64,000 nucleotides of DNA, from assembly GCA_009192285.1 (NCBI GenBank), contig WBVU01000019.1, forward strand, positions 558,001 to 622,000, in the 5' to 3' direction. The position numbers and the translations under genes are program-made. The DNA is from Morchella semilibera. Lineage: Eukaryota; Ascomycota; Pezizomycetes; Pezizales; Morchellaceae. Of the stretch, positions 12,385 to 25,575 are shown in pieces; position 1 is the stretch's first letter; each line of letters begins with the position of its first letter. A model generated the notes under the pieces. It did not search any database and was not told the DNA's origin. It saw nothing but the letters and a program-made list of their open reading frames with translations.

Positions 12385-13113
12385 ACTGAGAGAAGCAACA
12401 AAACAGGACGTTGAAGGTTGCAGTGCAAGGGATGGAGCTGTTGTGGTGGTGAAGGGGAAGGAAAGAACAAGCTTCGTGATCGATCAACAGGTAAGTGGAT
12501 GTAGGGAAGAGAGGAGGGTTGACAGGAGAATGGGTGGGTCGGTTGCTCGATCGGTCTTTGGCTTTTGTGTTGCGTTGGGGTTGTTTGGATAAGCGCGTAT
12601 ACTTAAGCAAATGTCACAGAGCGTTTCGATCGCCCTAACAAACCCTTGAAGTCGCGGCTAATAATCAAAATAGAACATAGTACAATGACGTCCAAGCGCC
12701 TAAAAAACACAAGAACTTACGAGGATGCTCTCTACATAGTATGTGCATCTACCTTATAATTGTATGTACTAATAAATGGATTTGGATTAGTCGATAATCC
12801 TGTTCTTGCTGCTAGGTACGTACTAGATAGTAGGCTATGCTCTAACTAGGAAATAATAACTCGGAATATTTAAAAGATGAATCCAGCGCACCGAGGATGC
12901 CAGAAAAACGAGGAATTAACAAAGAAAATTAACCTCATAGATAATACCTCGACAGGTAAAGCGAGATAACCATGCCTTAATGCGCCAAATAACCATCCCC
13001 GCTTGTTGACAAATGATAAATAAAAAAAAATGGCAATCGTGCTCTAGAAGTAGAATCACCCCCCCCCCCCCCTGGGGGAACTTTTTTAGAAAATAGGGCC
13101 CCACTACTTCCGT
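12385..13113. other. intergenic region between HMG-box and Bem2-like genes
   Basis: This holds the promoter side of the HMG-box gene and the 3' side of the Bem2-like gene. The open frames here are short and have no family resemblance. A C14 homopolymer lies at 13059-13072, a length that cannot be trusted given the indel pattern elsewhere in the window. Confidence 0.5.
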
Positions 13114-16100
13114 TTAGATCACTAACCCTTCCAAGGTCTTTAGTTCAGGCCGTTTATCATCCATACTCATCCTTGGGGAGTTTGTGGAAGTGTGCTCTAG
13201 TGCCGGAGAAGAGGGCTCAGAGGAATGCATATCCAATGATTCAGCCTGGGTTGCTGACACTGATTCATGGTCATCGTCGTCCTCGACCTCAGGGAATATA
13301 AAATCAGTGTGTGTGATCCAGATCTTGACCATCGTTTGATAAAGTCCAAGATCCGGAGAAACTCCTAATGGCATGTTTGGATTGGTGGGAGAAAGGCCCA
13401 TCCCAAAAACAATGGCGAGATTTACGGCGTGCATCTTATTAATACTTGCGTTGCTAGCAATTCTATGTGTGTACAAAGTCGATTCGTTAGGAAGCCACAT
13501 AATGGGGAGAGGTGGGAAATGCATACCTATTAAAATGCACGTAAACACGGCGTAGGAAGTGGTAATTGCAAGAAGGTAAATGAACCATTACTTCTCGATA
13601 GGCTGCTACCCTCTCATCCTCGTTGGTAATGTTGGCTATTTAGGTTAGGATATTAACAAGTAACAGTATCGGGAGTATGCGGTTGTGCTTACCAGTTATA
13701 TTTTTGAGTTGTTCAAGAGCTTCGGTCCCTAAGGCTCGGTCGGGAAGCTCACGCATAAACATTTTAAAGGCTCCAGCGATGGCGTTTATGTCATACCAAC
13801 GATCATCGTCCATTTGAACATATTCTCCAGAATCGAGGGCTAACTTCAATGCGTTGATACTTGAAAGTGAACCCGGTACACGATAAATCCCGACTTCATT
13901 AATACCTATGAGGGCTTAGCTTCCTGTTCGGAAAGATAAAAGGAGAGGTCCTAGTGTAATTACCTCGTAACTCAATCTCCCCTAATAGCATTTCAACCAC
14001 AACCGGTACTTTAACATTATCGCGTCTGCAGAGATCTTCTAAGGAAACTCCGAATACTGGCTGGGGGACACGGTTTTGAGATGTCATAGTTAGACCATCA
14101 ACAGACTCTCCACCATCACTCGTAGCAATTCCACGGATGACTTCGATCGTTTTCAACCACTCTTCCAACTCTTTCTCTGAGATAGCTTGGAATAGGTATG
14201 AAACACCATGGTCGGTTCTAACTCTCCACATATAGTGATCACGGGTAGTCTTTGGGCAGGACACAGATGCCACGGTTGTAAGATCGATCGTCGAAGAAGG
14301 CTTTTTACCATGCTCAACACCTTTTAACGCAGGCAAATCTCCAGGGGCCACTATTCGTGCGGAAGATTGAGGGGGCGTCCATCCACCTGTAAAAGCCATA
14401 GAAATGGGCCGCACAGCTTTGAATATAGAGTTTACACCAAGCCGCCTCCCACTCCGCTTATCAGCAGGGTCAATTTTGATCGCTGTTGGTTGGCGACGAT
14501 GTTCCGCACGCTGTTGTTGTCGTTGTAGTCTTTCGATGGCATCCCTTTGCTTTACATCGCGCCTAATTTTCTCCTGCTCCTGATGCATAAGTCGCCAGAA
14601 GATCTTTGTACGAGTATTCTTGATCGGTGCGTTTTCTCTACTAGAAAGTTCCTTGATAGCCCGCATATCAAAGCCACGCGGAGCTGAGAGTGAAATAGGT
14701 GTTAGCTGCGAGGGAAAGTTTTCTTGAAGCGGCGATTGAGAGCTGATATTGGTGAAATTATGAATGAAATTATAGACGTAGCGCCGTTTGTCGAAATTGA
14801 TAAGACGATTATTTTCTACAACCATATTGGGCACGTAACAAACAATCTCCAACAAACGCTCCATAATCCACCCGGCGCAGGGAGTCATAGATTGTGTACA
14901 CTGTGCTCCTTTAATCTCTTTTGGAATGACAGCCTCCAAGGAGTCAATCTGTTGAGAAGGCCCGAAAGCCATTCGTACAGCCATTAGCCAGGCATAACTG
15001 AAATATCTACTTTCTGGGCGGACAAGGGCAGCGGCTATGGCGCCCGCAACAAAAGAAGGTACATGCTGACGGGTTGCCCCGGCTTCGTAATCTTCGATTA
15101 AGTCCATTCCAGACATGCGTTTTCGAGATATTGCTAGGCATTTTAGAAGCGTAGATATCCGGTGAGCTCGCCGTTCGACATTGAGCCCAGAATCCACAAT
15201 CTGTGCAAGGACCCAGTTCATTATATCTGTCCGCAACGCGCAGAGTTCTCTTAGAGACTTCGGGAGGGTGTCTAAAACCGAAATTGACGAATTCCCTTGG
15301 CGTATGCTGCCTAATAGGGAAAAGATATCTTGAAGAACCTCATCATCATCGTGAGGCATAGTCGAAGCTTTTGAAGCAAAGAACCCAAGAGATTCAGAAC
15401 TTTGTGTTTCAAATATCTCAAAAGCAACCATCCAGTCAACCAGCTTGACCATACGAAACAAGTCGCGAACCTTTCGCTCAAGCTTTTCCACAAAATCTTC
15501 GATTACAGAAATATCATTTGTGTGACGTATTTCTAGTTCTTCCGGAGTTTGAGGTGGCGGTGATTGAGTAGGGTATCGTAGAGGTGTAAAGCTAAGTTTT
15601 GCAAACTTGGCCCGGATATCATACCAAAGATCATTTATCTGATCGGCTTGCCTCTGAAGATAACCATGCTCAGGTCCAAGGTCTCTCCAATTTGATAATT
15701 CCTTCGAAGCAATGCTTAGGAAAGAGACAAAGGAATCCCCCAGAGTTTGGTCAGAATGAAAATCTATATAGAATTCAGATATCCAGATATTCATCGCCTC
15801 CAGAATCCCGATGTGGATCCTTGCGACGAGGTCCCAATCTATACGCTCATCACTGATATTATCTGGGCCAGTCCAATCCGGAAACACAACATCATCACTC
15901 TCGTCGTCAGATAAGGTTGCAGCTGACTTTGACCCAAGAAGACGCTTCTTTAAGTAGTCAATGAGGACTATTGGTGAGCAGTAACTGCATTTAATTAGTT
16001 CGGTTGTGGCTAGAATAGATACGCACGATAGGACGGGAGAGGAAAAGGAATTTTACCTCCGGAATGTGGCAAAGAAAGTTATTGTAAAAACATCCATATT

Positions 16101-19017
16101 CATTTTGAGTAGTGGCGGCCTTTCCTGTGGCGGCGAGTTACCTTCAGAAGCATTCATCCGTTTGCTAAAGTCTTCAACGCCTAAAACCAGAATGTCCACT
16201 AATCTTTCGAGGGTTCCTCCTTTAGGCACCACGGGCATGGAGTTTTCAAGTTCAAAACCATCACGGACAGGTGTTTGTGGTACGCTTATATCTCCATGAG
16301 CCGATATACGAGGGGAGGTACTGCTACTGTAAACCTGGGCCGAGATTCTTCTAGATGAACCACTCACTCTTTTATTTGTAGTTTCAATGACGCTTGAAGG
16401 TCTCGACGAATATGCGTCCTCAGTAATCGATTTCAACACCAGTTCACCATCTTTTGAATAAAACAACTGTTGGCCCACACCAGCAACATCTCGAATTGCA
16501 CGCAACATCGCGTTATCCCCACCATGTAATCCTGCAGTCCTCTCTCGTGTTGTGTAGTCCAAGTCATCATACCCAGTTGTTTGTGATGTGTCATTTGACG
16601 GCGGGAAAGAACGAGTGCGCCTAATAGCTTGCTGGCCTGACGATGTTGGTGGTCTTAAATTCTGGTTGGATTGAGACGGTCCGGATTGCTGTTGTGACTG
16701 TAAACCAGGGCCGTAACTTGGCGACGCTAATCCAGAGCTTGGTGTCTTTTTGTGGAGGGAACCCGAAATTGCCAGTGTATCTTCTCTATCGAATAACGAG
16801 AAGCTAGGAAGAACATCCGTAAAGACAAGAGGCACATGGGCACCGGTACTAAGCGGAAGACGCTGGTGGTAATGCGAGTGGAGATACATTCCCGTCGAAG
16901 AAGGTTCACACGCTAGAGACATATCGAAAAATGTTGTAGAATTTGTAGAAGGAGGGCTTTTGTTGTTGAAGTTTAGAGTGAAAAGACATTTTTGTATCTG
17001 CTCGACCTCCCGTAGTGTTTTCCTCTCCACACGGTCAAGGCCCAAACCAGCGTCAACCCATTCTTCTCTCCATTTCTCCAACGAATTGAAGATGGCCTCC
17101 ATCCCCTGAATAAACCTGGGGTAGTCAATATTCCGCACACGACTCGCATATGCTTCATCCATGCAGTGGCACAAGTCCCCAAAATACGGCACAACCTCCG
17201 AAAACAACAATCCCTCTTCCGCCAAGTCTGGAACCAATATATGGCCATGATCGTAGCTATCACTTTCCTCAAGGCGTCGTCTCTCCAAAATTCTCATAAG
17301 CTTTGCACCATTCTCTATCTCCTCAATTAAGGAATTATCGAGTAAACTCCACGTCTCACGCAATCGAAGAATGGGGGGAGAAAGTACTGCCATCACTATA
17401 GCCAGGTATCCAACCATATCGGCCTTTTTCCGTAACAGACTTGCGACTTTGAGCCATTGAGACAGTATAGAAGCACGTCGATCGACCGAGTTGGCGGTTG
17501 AATCTCCAGATAGTACATGGCTAAGCACTCGCTCACCAAGGAAATGTATATTAGTTGATGTGAATATTAAAGGGTTTCTGTGTGTAGGTGGAGGGAGATG
17601 GGGCGAGGCGAGAAGAAGTGAAAGATCATTTTCCGGATTCCATGCTTGAAGGTACTTGAGGTGAAAAAGGTGGACTTGGGTAGCAAAGGTCTCGGGGTTT
17701 AATCGCATAAATTCTTCTGTAGGGAGTGACGTCGAGAGTGTACTGAATATATCAGTGGAACTAGGTGTTGAGGGTTCTATCATAATATCAGTAAGCTAGA
17801 TTCAATATACTCAATATCCGAGGGTAATCACCTTTTGTTAGGTCAGTGGGAGCACTTAATTCTTCTTGTAAACGACTGGCCCTAGCTTCTATCCCGGCCC
17901 TCAGGTCTTTTGCAAGGTTAGGGTTATGTGGAGTTATTCCTTTCTCAAGTAAAAGTCGTGCTGAGTTGTAACAACCAGGTTCCAGGAGCATTCCCGGAGC
18001 GGACTCAATGAATAAAGTCAGAACCCATGCAACCCTTGCGGACAAGTCACTTAAGGTTGAAAGCTCTATGAAAATCGACAGCGCGGTTTCTGGACTTGAC
18101 CAACCAGCTAGTGTTCGAGTTGCATCTTGGATAAACTGTTCATTCTCTCTATCCGTAAACATCAGTTCATGACAAAGGGCCTCAACAGTTCCTCCTAAAA
18201 TTGCACCCTCTGCACCAAGAACTAATTCTGGATGCCTGCTGTTGTTTTTGTGTCGGAGAGTTGAGACATTAAACGAGGCAGCAGCAGTAGCGGGGGCACT
18301 TTGGGGCCTCGGCGGACTTGATGGAGCTGCACTGATATCGAAAGATCTTATCTGTAGACTGGAAGATGGCTTGTATAGCATAAGGAACCCGCCAGTGATA
18401 ATGATTTGCTGGAGTTTCCACGCCTCGCGCAAGGGACCCTTCTTGACAGAATTTGAATCTATCATATTCACCCAACCCTCCTTCACAATCGATTCTCGGG
18501 GGACATATTCTCCGTGCTGCATTACTGATATTGAGGGGACACTTCCGCTTTCTATAGTCCTTAACCTAGGAGAGTCAGGTTTGTCCTTCCGTCTCCCTTC
18601 TGATAGCGTATTCAGCGGCCCACCACCAGTCCGCCGTGGGGAAGGCTCCCGATTCGGAGGAGATCGACCGCGCGAGAAGATATTCCCCAAATCATTCATA
18701 GATCGCGATATTGTCCGGTAATGTGAGTTAAACGTATTAGGCGCGAGCTTCTTTGGCCGGTTTGATGCGACGCTTGGAGATTGTGGGATGCCGATAGGCT
18801 CTGATCTCATTTCGCTGCTTTCCACATCCTCACCACTACCCTGTCTGTTGCTATAGCCTTTCATCTGAATCGTAGGCGATGGAAATGTAGGGCTTCTGGC
18901 TTCTCCAGATTTTTTTGATTTTGCAAAGAAGGTTGTTGTCAGAGCATGGGGGACCTTCCGGTTATTGGGCGACTTGCGTCCATCTGAGGGAGAAGAGTGT
19001 TTTGGTGGGGTGGCCAT
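13114..19017 (-). CDS. Bem2-like RhoGAP with RasGEF-N-like, PH and RhoGAP domains
   Basis: A large GTPase-activating protein for Rho GTPases; yeast Bem2 works in polarity and cell-wall signalling. Six exons (19017-17832, 17776-16057, 15984-13964, 13905-13693, 13635-13527, 13462-13114) give 1865 residues with all phases agreeing. The first 170 residues are basic, serine/proline-rich and probably disordered. A RasGEF-N-like region spans the exon 2/3 junction (ITFFATFRSYCSPIVLIDYL, about residue 960) and a catalytic-RasGEF-like helical region follows. A PH-like segment is at about 1500-1590 (DHYMWRVRTDHGVSYLFQA, EKELEEWLKTI). The RhoGAP domain starts near VFGVSLEDL (about 1610). The arginine finger is in VGIYRVPGS (R about 1651), and NLAIVFGMGLSP is the conserved late helix. 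The tail is acidic and serine-rich. No frame damage is seen. Whether the RasGEF-like part is active cannot be judged. Confidence 0.9.
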
Positions 19018-20846
19018 TGTGGTTTAATCTGACTGGGGTCAGTAGGAAGTCGGGGTTTATTTGGAACAGTAAGGAGTAAGTTTGAGTGCAATGGCACCAT
19101 TCAATGGATAGCGCAGACAGGAAGGCAAGCATGGGGTATACCAGACAAGAACAAATTCAATGTGCCCTGACGCTCAAAACAGCCCCCATGCAGACCAGGT
19201 AACCCAGGACAATGTAGTGAAGGAGCGCGTGTGGTTTTGTCGGGGATCGAATTTAACGGTCCTGCGTAGGACTTTCAAAGTGCCCGGAAGTCTTTATATT
19301 TATATTTTTCGCACTCTTCCCCTTCAATGATTTTTAATTGGGTATTATGTCTTTTGGTAAGGGTTTAGCGGGGGTTTTGAAGAGCGACAATAAGAACGGA
19401 TAATCCGAATGAGGGGTTCAACCGGTCAACTACGCGGAAGCTCTCTCGTTGGATGTTTTCTCCCAGGTGGAAGGACAAAGGGTGGGTGGGGGTGGATTGA
19501 GACGGAAACACTTACATCTTCCCTAACTCACCACCGGGGGAGCACAGCTACAAGTGAACAGAATTCCGAAAGCACTGCTGTAGTAGCAGTTCACCAGAGG
19601 GAAACAAATGTGAGGGATGATTGTTATGGGGATACAAGATACGGATGAGAATGGGCACGACCCTTAACTAATAGCGGGGGAAATATGATGCACGTATGTG
19701 TAGAACACTCTAGGGCGGATTTTGTATGCGTGCACATACATACATAGATAGAGCAATAGCTTGACGAACAGCAATAGTGATAGTAGAATAGAGTAAAGGG
19801 CTATGTACCATGAGGAGAGACAGCTCCTCGACAGTGACAGGTCGGCAAAAATTGAGGGTTTTCAATTCGGTGTTCTTATCAGGTGTAGGACCGACCACAT
19901 GTCCGGCACCAACCGCTCCACTGCCAAACCTACATAGCCAGGCGTTCAAACCATCCAAAGCCTGCTACTATAACCAAACATCTACATACATGTGAGGTCA
20001 CTACGGAATGTAGGAATTGTATCAGGAATCTTGTACCAATACCGTGCATTATTAGCGTATTGACGGAAATACCGTAGCGAGTCCACAGCCTTTTTTGGTA
20101 TTGTATATAAAAATACATTCACTTCATTAGCACAAAATGTATACAAGATGTGTACGCGTTGGTGCTGGCCGTTAATACATAAAGAAATCATTATACGCGT
20201 CAGTGACATACCAATTTGTAGCGCCCGCCCTAGAGTACCCGGCCTAGAGTATGTTGTTTAAACCCCACAGCACAGGAAAGGCAGATCAGATCCTACGCAT
20301 GCTAGATGCAGGTATGGTGCGCCTATCTGAGTACATCACATGTAGGTACTTACCCAGAAAACATATAATTTACGCCATCAATTGATTCCAGCCACACTCA
20401 CTACTGCAGCCAAGTAATGTACTTCTACATAATTGTACACTGATGGATTGCATACATGTATCGCCCATTGTACTCTGGAGTAGAGTATGGGTGCCTACTA
20501 CATGTACTTATAGGTGCGTAATTTTGAAATTCGATCAATATCACGGGACCCAATATTGTCATATGGAATATCTCCCTAACCCGTCCCATCTGCCATGTCT
20601 AAGACTTTTGAGTATTCCGGAGAATAATTGATCCGAGCCTTTTGAACGTACTTGTACCTTTTTTGGTCCGAAAAATTCAAGATTAATTGATATTATGATT
20701 CAAAGAGTCCTGAGTAAATGCATGTACATTTACTTGGATATTTCTATTCGAAGATTCCAAATTCGTATACTACATATGGATGCACTAGCTAGGCATTGTT
20801 TTATCACACCATATACCGATTTACTTGCTGCAGTACTAAAATATAA

Positions 20847-21130
20847 TACAGTACCAAAAAAGTGGGTTTACCCAGTACCTTATCTGCCGGAATGCCATGA
20901 TACTGATACAGAATTGCTACGGTATAATGGCTGACATCCGATACAATTCGGGAGTTTTTCATGATACCATTATTACTATAGTACAGCCAAGGTAATAAGT
21001 AATGGAACGCCCTAAGAGTACAAACACCAGGTATTAATTAGTGGCGTTTTACCAAAACAGGCATCACTGCGTTCCGTCACTTATTACCTACCGCTGTACA
21101 ATCTATTACATCCCCTTTTTTGATACTGTA
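20847..21130. mobile_element. MITE-like element, family A, interrupted by a second element
   Basis: The left end TACAGTACCAAAAAAGTGGG and the right end CCCCTTTTTTGATACTGTA are reverse complements. The inner part carries CCTTATCTGCCGGAATGCC and TACGGTATAATGGCTG, shared with the copies near 690 and 21340. A separate inverted-repeat element occupies 20982-21098. Without it the host copy would be about 165 bp, close to its relatives. Confidence 0.65.
20982..21098. mobile_element. 117-bp inverted-repeat element inserted into a family A copy
   Basis: The ends TACAGCCAAGGTAATAAGT and (reverse-complemented right end) TACAGCGGTAGGTAATAAG continue into ATGGAACGC / GACGGAACGC, an inverted repeat of about 30 bp bounded by TA. 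The flanks on both sides belong to the family A element, so this one arrived later. Confidence 0.7.
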
Positions 21131-21299
21131 TTATCAAGGCGGTCACAGGAATTTTCCATTCAACCGGAGCGCGGACCAACAGATATCTAAATACATGCAC
21201 ATACGCATAATAACTGTGTGTAGTACAATATACATGTACTTACATATATTGTAATACCATAGATATACTGCAATTATAACAATACGGGATTGTGCAAAA

Positions 21300-21440
21300 A
21301 CCCCGAATCAAAATAGGAATATTAGCCATTATACCGTAGCACCGTAGCAATACCAGATCAGTGTCATGGTGTTCTGCTAGATAAGGTATACATACACCCT
21401 GCTACTTTTTCTTTCCTTTTCTTTTCTTTTTGGTACGGTA
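21300..21440. mobile_element. partial family A MITE-like copy
   Basis: The segment has AGCCATTATACCGTAGCA, GTGTCATGGTGTTCTGC and AGATAAGGTAT, which match the reverse complement of the inner part of 20847-20950. It ends in CTTTTTGGTACGGTATA at about 21434. The other end is not clear. A CTTTTCTTTTC stretch has expanded next to the right end. Confidence 0.5.
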
Positions 21441-22093
21441 TACATGTAGTATACACCCAGTTACAGGCAACTAGAAAAATCTAATTGAATCCCTTATAGA
21501 AAAGAAACAATCAATCAACTAACACGTCATGATCTACATGTATGCACATGTATATCATGTAGCTGGACTTTCGCTTCTTAATCATAAATGATCACTCGTT
21601 ATATACTACATTGTATACATGTATTCTCCAAGACGTTTGATTGATTGATTGTTACATATAAGTACATGTAATCAATTTGTTCATGGAGCGCATATACATG
21701 TAGTGATAACAGCTAAGCAGATACATGCTCGTATACACACTAAATGTTCCACAGTAAGCTGTCCCAGGTGGGATGCAACGGCTTGGGATTGCACGATTAA
21801 GTGAGGTCTTAGTGAATTCACAACCACCTTGATTTCTTTTATTTAAATATGATCGATGAATTCTTTATACCCTCTTTACTCTGTATACCATATATCGTTG
21901 CTTCATTAGGGTTAAAATTTGGTCGTATGTGGTTGAAATCGTGAATTGTAAATCGAGTCGTTGCATCACTTTGCGGCACCCCTAAGTACATGTATGCGTG
22001 TGGTAGTAGTGCGCATACTTTCATCCATTAAATGTACTTGCAAGATGCACTACATTTATGTAGAGTACATATATAGCTCAATTGGCCTATTCC

Positions 22094-24505
22094 TTATAAA
22101 TTGTTTCTTGGGTCCCATCCTTGGTCCACATCTTCCAACAGTCCCAGATCCTTTATCGCATCAGCATCCAATACATCCCCTAGATCCACTAGCTTAAAGG
22201 CTGCATTGCTATTGGCAGTTCCGTTAGGTTCCTCATTCACATCGTCATGAACCACGATCAACCCTCTTGGGAAGATACTTCCCAGTGACGTGCCTACTGC
22301 TGTTATTCCGTCTGTGTTGGTAACTCCGTCTACTGCGCCAGCAGTAACCGAGAAGGTCATCACATAGTCGTACGGATATGCACGCTGATATACGTTATAG
22401 GCACTAACCCCCTGGCAGGAAACAAAGATGTAACCATCGGTTGATGTTTTCCCATATACCAGTGTCACACCCTCAACATCGGCGATCAATTTCCCGCCAG
22501 AATTGACATGGTCGATAAGATATCCTTCGGCTGTATCATTTGGTTCTGCGCCGTATCGCCAAAGGCCATAGGACTCTTCGCCGAGTATTAAGAAACCATT
22601 CTCTTCATCAGCGACACATCCTTCAACTTGCCCTCCACTTCCACCCATAAAGGTTCTAACCAGTGTGGTATTGAGCGCGCCACCTGCGGTGGAGGTTAGT
22701 TCAAATTGTAGGTACTCGGAGGTCTTTGAGTTGATGAAGAGGTATTGTTTTCCAGAGGTGTGCGAACGGTACACGCAAGAGCCGTAAACGTCAAAGCCCT
22801 CGACCGTGGTGCTCTGGGTGCCCCCAGGAATAGTGATTAACTCGCCGGAGGATGTTATTTCATAAAGGCTATAAATACTTAATCAGAAACTTCAATAGAA
22901 ATATTAAGGGGGAAAGGAACTCACCAGAGGGTGTTGTCGCCTCGACATGCAGCAAAAACCAGGTCCACGGTCCTGTTGCCTACAGGAAAATCGTAAATGA
23001 CATCAACATTATTTGGTTCTTCTGCTGTCATAGTTTGCAACTTCTTTCCCCTCAAATCAAAGACGCCAAATCCAGCGCCAAGTTCGCTCTTGGTTGTTGT
23101 GATTATTCTGGAATTTCCCGTGTTGTTGCCTGGAGCAATCCAGATTGCCGGATCATCACCGTCACTGCCATTCGCATCTGTCTCATATTTTGCTTGGACA
23201 AGTAGAAACGAACAGTCAGGACCACCCCAAGGCTTGGTACATAGGCAGACTCCCGCAGAAATACACATTCCATGTGATGAGCAGGAGTTTGGGCATGTTA
23301 TCGTATCACATAAGGCACCATCGAACCCACTAAAGCAGTCACAGGTGGCAGGCCCTGTACAGAAACCGTTTAGGCTACAGTTCTGTACCGCAGCACAATT
23401 ACTCGGGGCTGTGGCAGGTGTGCAATATTTGCACATTTCCCTCCGCGGATCAAAGGACTCATTTGGATCCAGAGACAAGCTAGTGAGCAATTCACTAATC
23501 GAACTCACACGAAACTCTTTTCCCGAGCCCGTTTCAGCAGCATATGCGATTATACCATCTGGGTAAGCGGCACCGAACGCCGGTTGGTATAATGCGATAT
23601 CGCCTAGCTCGATTTCATCCGAGAATGTAGCGCTTCCTAAGAGCGTGAAATTCCGGGGTGAGTATATATTGAGGGATTCTTTGAGGGCGACAAACATATA
23701 ATCATTGGAACTGTCGGAATATATTGCTAGACCGTTAATCCCACCGGGGACTTCCCCTAGCTCAGTCAAATCTGCCGGAATTGCCGTTGATTCTAGTGCT
23801 GGGAAGGAATATAAGATTCCGTTATCGCCCCCGAAATATACAGCGGCCGTCTTATAAGAAACTATACAAGTTTTTGCTTCAATAGGGACAGGGAATGATT
23901 GAACCTATGTTATTCCCGAAATTAGCACCTTGGCGTATTTGATCATTGCATATCTAGACCTCAATACCTCTAAGACTTCAATCCCAAACTTGCGTCCCTC
24001 TCTGATCAAAAATAATGAACAAACCCTTTTCCCGAAAAGATAAAAATATTGGTTCCCCCCAATTGACCTCCAGAAACACCAGCTGGAAAATCCCCCCAGA
24101 TCTTACCCCCACCTCCTATAACTGGTAGTTCTTTTACTGATGATGGATCAAAAAACCGTAGTAACGAATCCGACTGGCTCAATGTCACAACCACATCTCT
24201 CCCGCCGAGATCGTACACAATATCGACCAATTTTGTTCTTCCAGTATATTTGAAAGTAAGCTCGGTCATCTCAGATGGGCTTGTATCAGGAGCAAAAGTC
24301 CATGTATGGAAGCCACCGGCCGGCGATCCATCATTCCAAGAAGGATCGGGGTGGAGTTAGATCGATGCGGATAGTAAAATGCGACTTTATCAGACTCGAC
24401 TGGAGAGGTGACTGCAGAAAGCGGTAACGTTATCTTGGGGACTGCAGATGCTGTAGCCCAGAGGATAGCAAACGCAGAAATACCGCCACTAGAAAAAGGT
24501 TTCAT
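22094..24505 (-). CDS. secreted beta-propeller 3-phytase with EGF-like repeats, two apparent frameshifts
   Basis: Phytases of this fold release phosphate from myo-inositol hexakisphosphate outside the cell. Exons are 24505-23968, 23904-22925 and 22868-22094. The start gives a signal peptide with likely cleavage after ATASA. An N-terminal propeller-like half follows (residues about 30-310). Next come two EGF-like Cys-rich repeats (NCSLNGFCTGPATCDC; CPNSCSSHGMCISAGVCLC). The C-terminal catalytic-type propeller has DDPAIWIAPGN, TTKSELGAGFGVFDLRGKKL and EPNNVDVIYDF, the family's metal- and phosphate-binding strands. Exon 1 needs one base more in the G4 run at 24348-24351 and one more in the A5 run at 24008-24012. 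It then reads STPDPSWNDGSPAGGFHTW and HYFLIREGRKFGIEVLE, and the total is 764 residues in frame. A promoter with TATATA boxes lies at about 24579-24605. Confidence 0.85.
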
Positions 24506-24578
24506 TGCAATGTGGATTTAACAATCACCGATGTCTTGAAAGAAGATATGCTACTTCAGGTAAGATAGAGGGGAAGCA

Positions 24579-24605
24579 GCTTATATATAGACTTTATATA
24601 TATAC
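24579..24605 (-). promoter_or_regulatory. possible TATA region of the phytase gene
   Basis: Two TATATATA-type blocks lie 75-100 bp upstream of the phytase ATG on the minus strand, followed outward by a TACATGTA. The position fits a TATA box, but AT-rich runs are common in this spacer, so this is only suggestive. Confidence 0.3.
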
Positions 24606-25540
24606 ATGTATACGCTGTCCGCGTCGGTAAATAACAGTCACGTTCATGGCCATATGCAGTACCAACGGCGAGCCGCGAGCTGCCTATAAGGAATAAGTAT
24701 GAAACTACATGTAGTACCAAGGATACCCACGTCCATATGGAACTACATACTCATGGAAAAGTAGACCTGCATATGGCATATTGTATCCTTATAGGTGCAC
24801 ACATATTTACTTCATATATGGTGCCGATTAAAAAAACTCGGGAGCACGAGGGGCATTGATTGGCCTTTACAATTGCCTCTTATCAATATATTAACTAATA
24901 GCCGCTCCCGAACCAGGTGACGGAAACAGGGATGATTTGTAGGGGGGTCACCACCACTCATACAAATTATCCCTACCCTGAGCAACTGGTGGTAGACAAG
25001 TGCCCGCGCGGCCGGTTTGAAGCCGCTCAACGACCTGTGGCAAGTGATCCGGCAGCCAATCAGAACTCACGTTTGTACAGCATTCAGATCAATTACCTTT
25101 TTGTCTGAGCAGCTTCAGCCCGGCAGCGCGAATAGTTTGATATGGAGAGTCTCCACTGCTCTAATTACTTATAATTGGACGCAACGTACTGTTACGTACA
25201 TGGGTCATGTAGCATCACTCACACAATAAACCCTAGCCCTACTACTCTGCCTTGTTATATTTGAATCACGTGTCATCTATTCCTGATTGTTGTCTTGGCT
25301 GTTCGACCTTATAATTACATGTAGTGCGATCAGCCGCAGAAAACACTTCTTTGGTTCTTACAGCTTCTCCATAAAAGTACTTTAAAACTACATGTATCCT
25401 ACCCAACTGAATACCAAACGAAATTAGATGGAATGCAATGAGCAAGCCTCATGATCACCCTTCATACTAAAGACCGTATAGTAATATTCTGGTAGAATTA
25501 TTGCTCGATCTAGCTAATCACACCCTATCCGACACTGTAT

Positions 25541-25575
25541 ACAGTACTAAAAACGGGGATGTAATAGGTACATGT
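25541..25575. repeat. lone terminal end of a family A element
   Basis: TACAGTACTAAAAACGGGG followed by ATGTAATAGGTAC matches the family A terminus seen at 595 and 4038. I do not see a clear partner end nearby, so it is probably a truncated copy. About 50 bp upstream lies an end of another family (CTGGTAGAATTATTGC, about 25490), the terminus of the element at 38894-39044. Confidence 0.45.

Larger units (their letters stand above)
19018..22093. other. intergenic region with nested repeat elements
   Basis: The 5' leader and promoter of the Bem2-like gene should lie in the first few hundred bases. No other gene is supported. From about 20400 the sequence is AT-rich with about nine TACATGTA copies. 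It contains a nested pair of inverted-repeat elements (20847-21130 and 20982-21098), a partial family A copy (about 21300-21440), and an imperfect inverted repeat of CAATCAATCAA type around 21509-21650. Confidence 0.55.

Noticed and set aside
13059-13072. C14 homopolymer (and similar runs at 38638, 55066, 57040, 59963) as a functional element
   Set aside because: Run lengths in this assembly are unreliable, as the homopolymer frame breaks show, and such tracts are common in fungal spacers.
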